Positions 63,480 through 64,000 of a stretch of DNA of 64,000 bases are shown piece after piece. The notes beneath the pieces are model-generated. The model was given only the letters and a program-made list of their open reading frames with translations. It was not told where the DNA came from and searched no databases. The first letter of the stretch is position 1. Every line of letters begins with the position of its first letter. Source of the DNA: Reinekea thalattae (GTDB lineage: Bacteria > Pseudomonadota > Gammaproteobacteria > Pseudomonadales > Natronospirillaceae); the NCBI RefSeq assembly GCF_008041945.1, contig NZ_VKAD01000001.1, forward strand, positions 1-64,000, read 5' to 3'. The translations under genes were made by a program, and so were the position numbers.

Positions 63480-63746
63480 ATGGGATACTTTTGTTGGTGC
63501 TGTGTTGCGGCAAGGTGATAGCGGCTTAGTGCTGGATATAGAGGTATGGCTAAAAAGAAAGTGAATAATAAAAAGAAGATGAATAAAAAGGCCACTGCAT
63601 CATTGCTGCGTTAGTATCACAATGCTGTCGATGGTCAGTGGCAAACGGAGGAATTGATAACTAAACATGCCTATGCTCAGCCTGAGCAGAATCAAACTAG
63701 CTATTTGATTCATTTAACTTTCAGGTGTGTTTAATCTTTCGGTTTC

Positions 63747-64000
63747 TTAATCTTCAGGTTCAATGACTGCGATGACTAAACCAACAGCATTTTCTGGCTC
63801 GCGAGTCAGGCTGGCGCAGCCTAGACTGGCAGCGATTAGGTGCAGTTGAACCGAGTCGGTTTCCATGTAGGGTTCTTTTGCGCCCATGTCATCTTCGCTG
63901 CATAAAATAAAACGGAATTGCGGCCAGTCTTGTTTCAGTTGGCGCAGACTTTCATCATTTGCGCCATACTCATTGAGTTGGTTAACAATATCGTTGATGG
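63747..64000 (-). CDS. Small nif-associated protein (DUF6129-like), 5' end outside window
   Basis: An open frame runs from the right edge to a TAA at 63747, giving the last 83 residues. It includes LRQLKQDWPQFRFILCSEDDMG, QLHLIAASLGCASLT and ENAVGLVIAVIE. The RFILCSEDD segment and strand pattern match my memory of the small DUF6129 proteins in proteobacterial nif clusters. It is probably the last gene of an operon, likely including nifHDK, whose remainder lies beyond 64000. Function unknown. Confidence 0.6.
   Translation of the reverse strand, partial: INDIVNQLNEYGANDESLRQLKQDWPQFRFILCSEDDMGAKEPYMETDSVQLHLIAASLGCASLTREPENAVGLVIAVIEPED

Noticed and set aside
63546-63614. 22-codon lysine-rich ORF upstream of nifE on the plus strand
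   Set aside because: The GAGG-like site touches the ATG with almost no spacing and nothing else supports it.
1-64000. tRNA, rRNA, CRISPR array, insertion sequence or prophage
   Set aside because: I saw no T-loop/anticodon patterns, no regularly spaced repeat-spacer array and no transposase or phage protein among the translated frames.

Overview
The window reads as chromosome from a free-living, probably marine, nitrogen-fixing gammaproteobacterium. Support comes from a Gram-negative gene set (two outer-membrane porins, Rnf complex, RseC-like protein, SrmB-like helicase) and from a nif gene order resembling the Azotobacter/Pseudomonas stutzeri type (nifLA next to an rnf operon, nifUSVWZM, nifENX, nifB-fdx-nifQ). 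Cytoplasmic polysaccharide-lyase and sodium-symporter genes fit a marine heterotroph. I cannot name the genus. No rRNA, tRNA, CRISPR array, insertion sequence or prophage was seen.

Layout. 1-4.5 kb: a thiamine unit, with a TPP riboswitch ahead of thiBPQ and a divergent thiamine-kinase-like gene. 4.6-25.6 kb: a housekeeping/accessory stretch with an M17 aminopeptidase, a GGDEF-EAL protein, a BASS-family symporter, menA, two paralogous porins, a 12-copy 9-bp minisatellite ahead of a hemolysin-III gene, ddl, a FapA-like gene, an SrmB-like helicase, a formate/nitrite channel fused to CBS domains behind a 19-codon leader ORF, and a LysR regulator divergent from a beta-hydroxyacid dehydrogenase. 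25.9-38.2 kb: the first nif block, nifB-fdx-nifQ and nifLA on the minus strand and rnfABCDGEH, nifF and cowN on the plus strand. 38.3-43.7 kb: non-nif genes (yrbL-like, MDR reductase, membrane proteins, cold-shock protein, hydratase). 43.75-48.7 kb: nifUSVWZM on the minus strand. 49-59.3 kb: non-nif genes (nitroreductase, alpha/beta hydrolase lipoprotein, AEC transporter, MFS/TetR pair, heparinase-II/III-type lyase, M42 peptidase). 59.4-64 kb: nifENX with an RseC-like gene downstream and a small nif-associated gene cut by the right edge. nifHDK is not in the window and presumably lies to the right.

How the parts work together. NifL/NifA is the regulatory pair. I found five sites of the form TGT-N10-ACA (NifA upstream activator), each near a -24/-12 sigma-54 promoter, ahead of nifB, rnfA (shared with nifL), nifF, nifU and nifE. 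Together they describe one NifA regulon scattered through the window. Rnf and flavodoxin NifF supply low-potential electrons. NifB, NifEN, NifX, NifQ and NifV build FeMo-co. NifU/NifS make Fe-S clusters. NifM, NifW and NifZ mature the structural proteins, and CowN protects nitrogenase from CO.

The least explained signal is a compact, highly structured RNA domain that begins at the predicted nifU transcription start and ends in a C4-U5 run. Also notable are the FocA-CBS fusion with a coupled leader peptide and an internal start signal, a hairpin cluster after the second porin, and the minisatellite.
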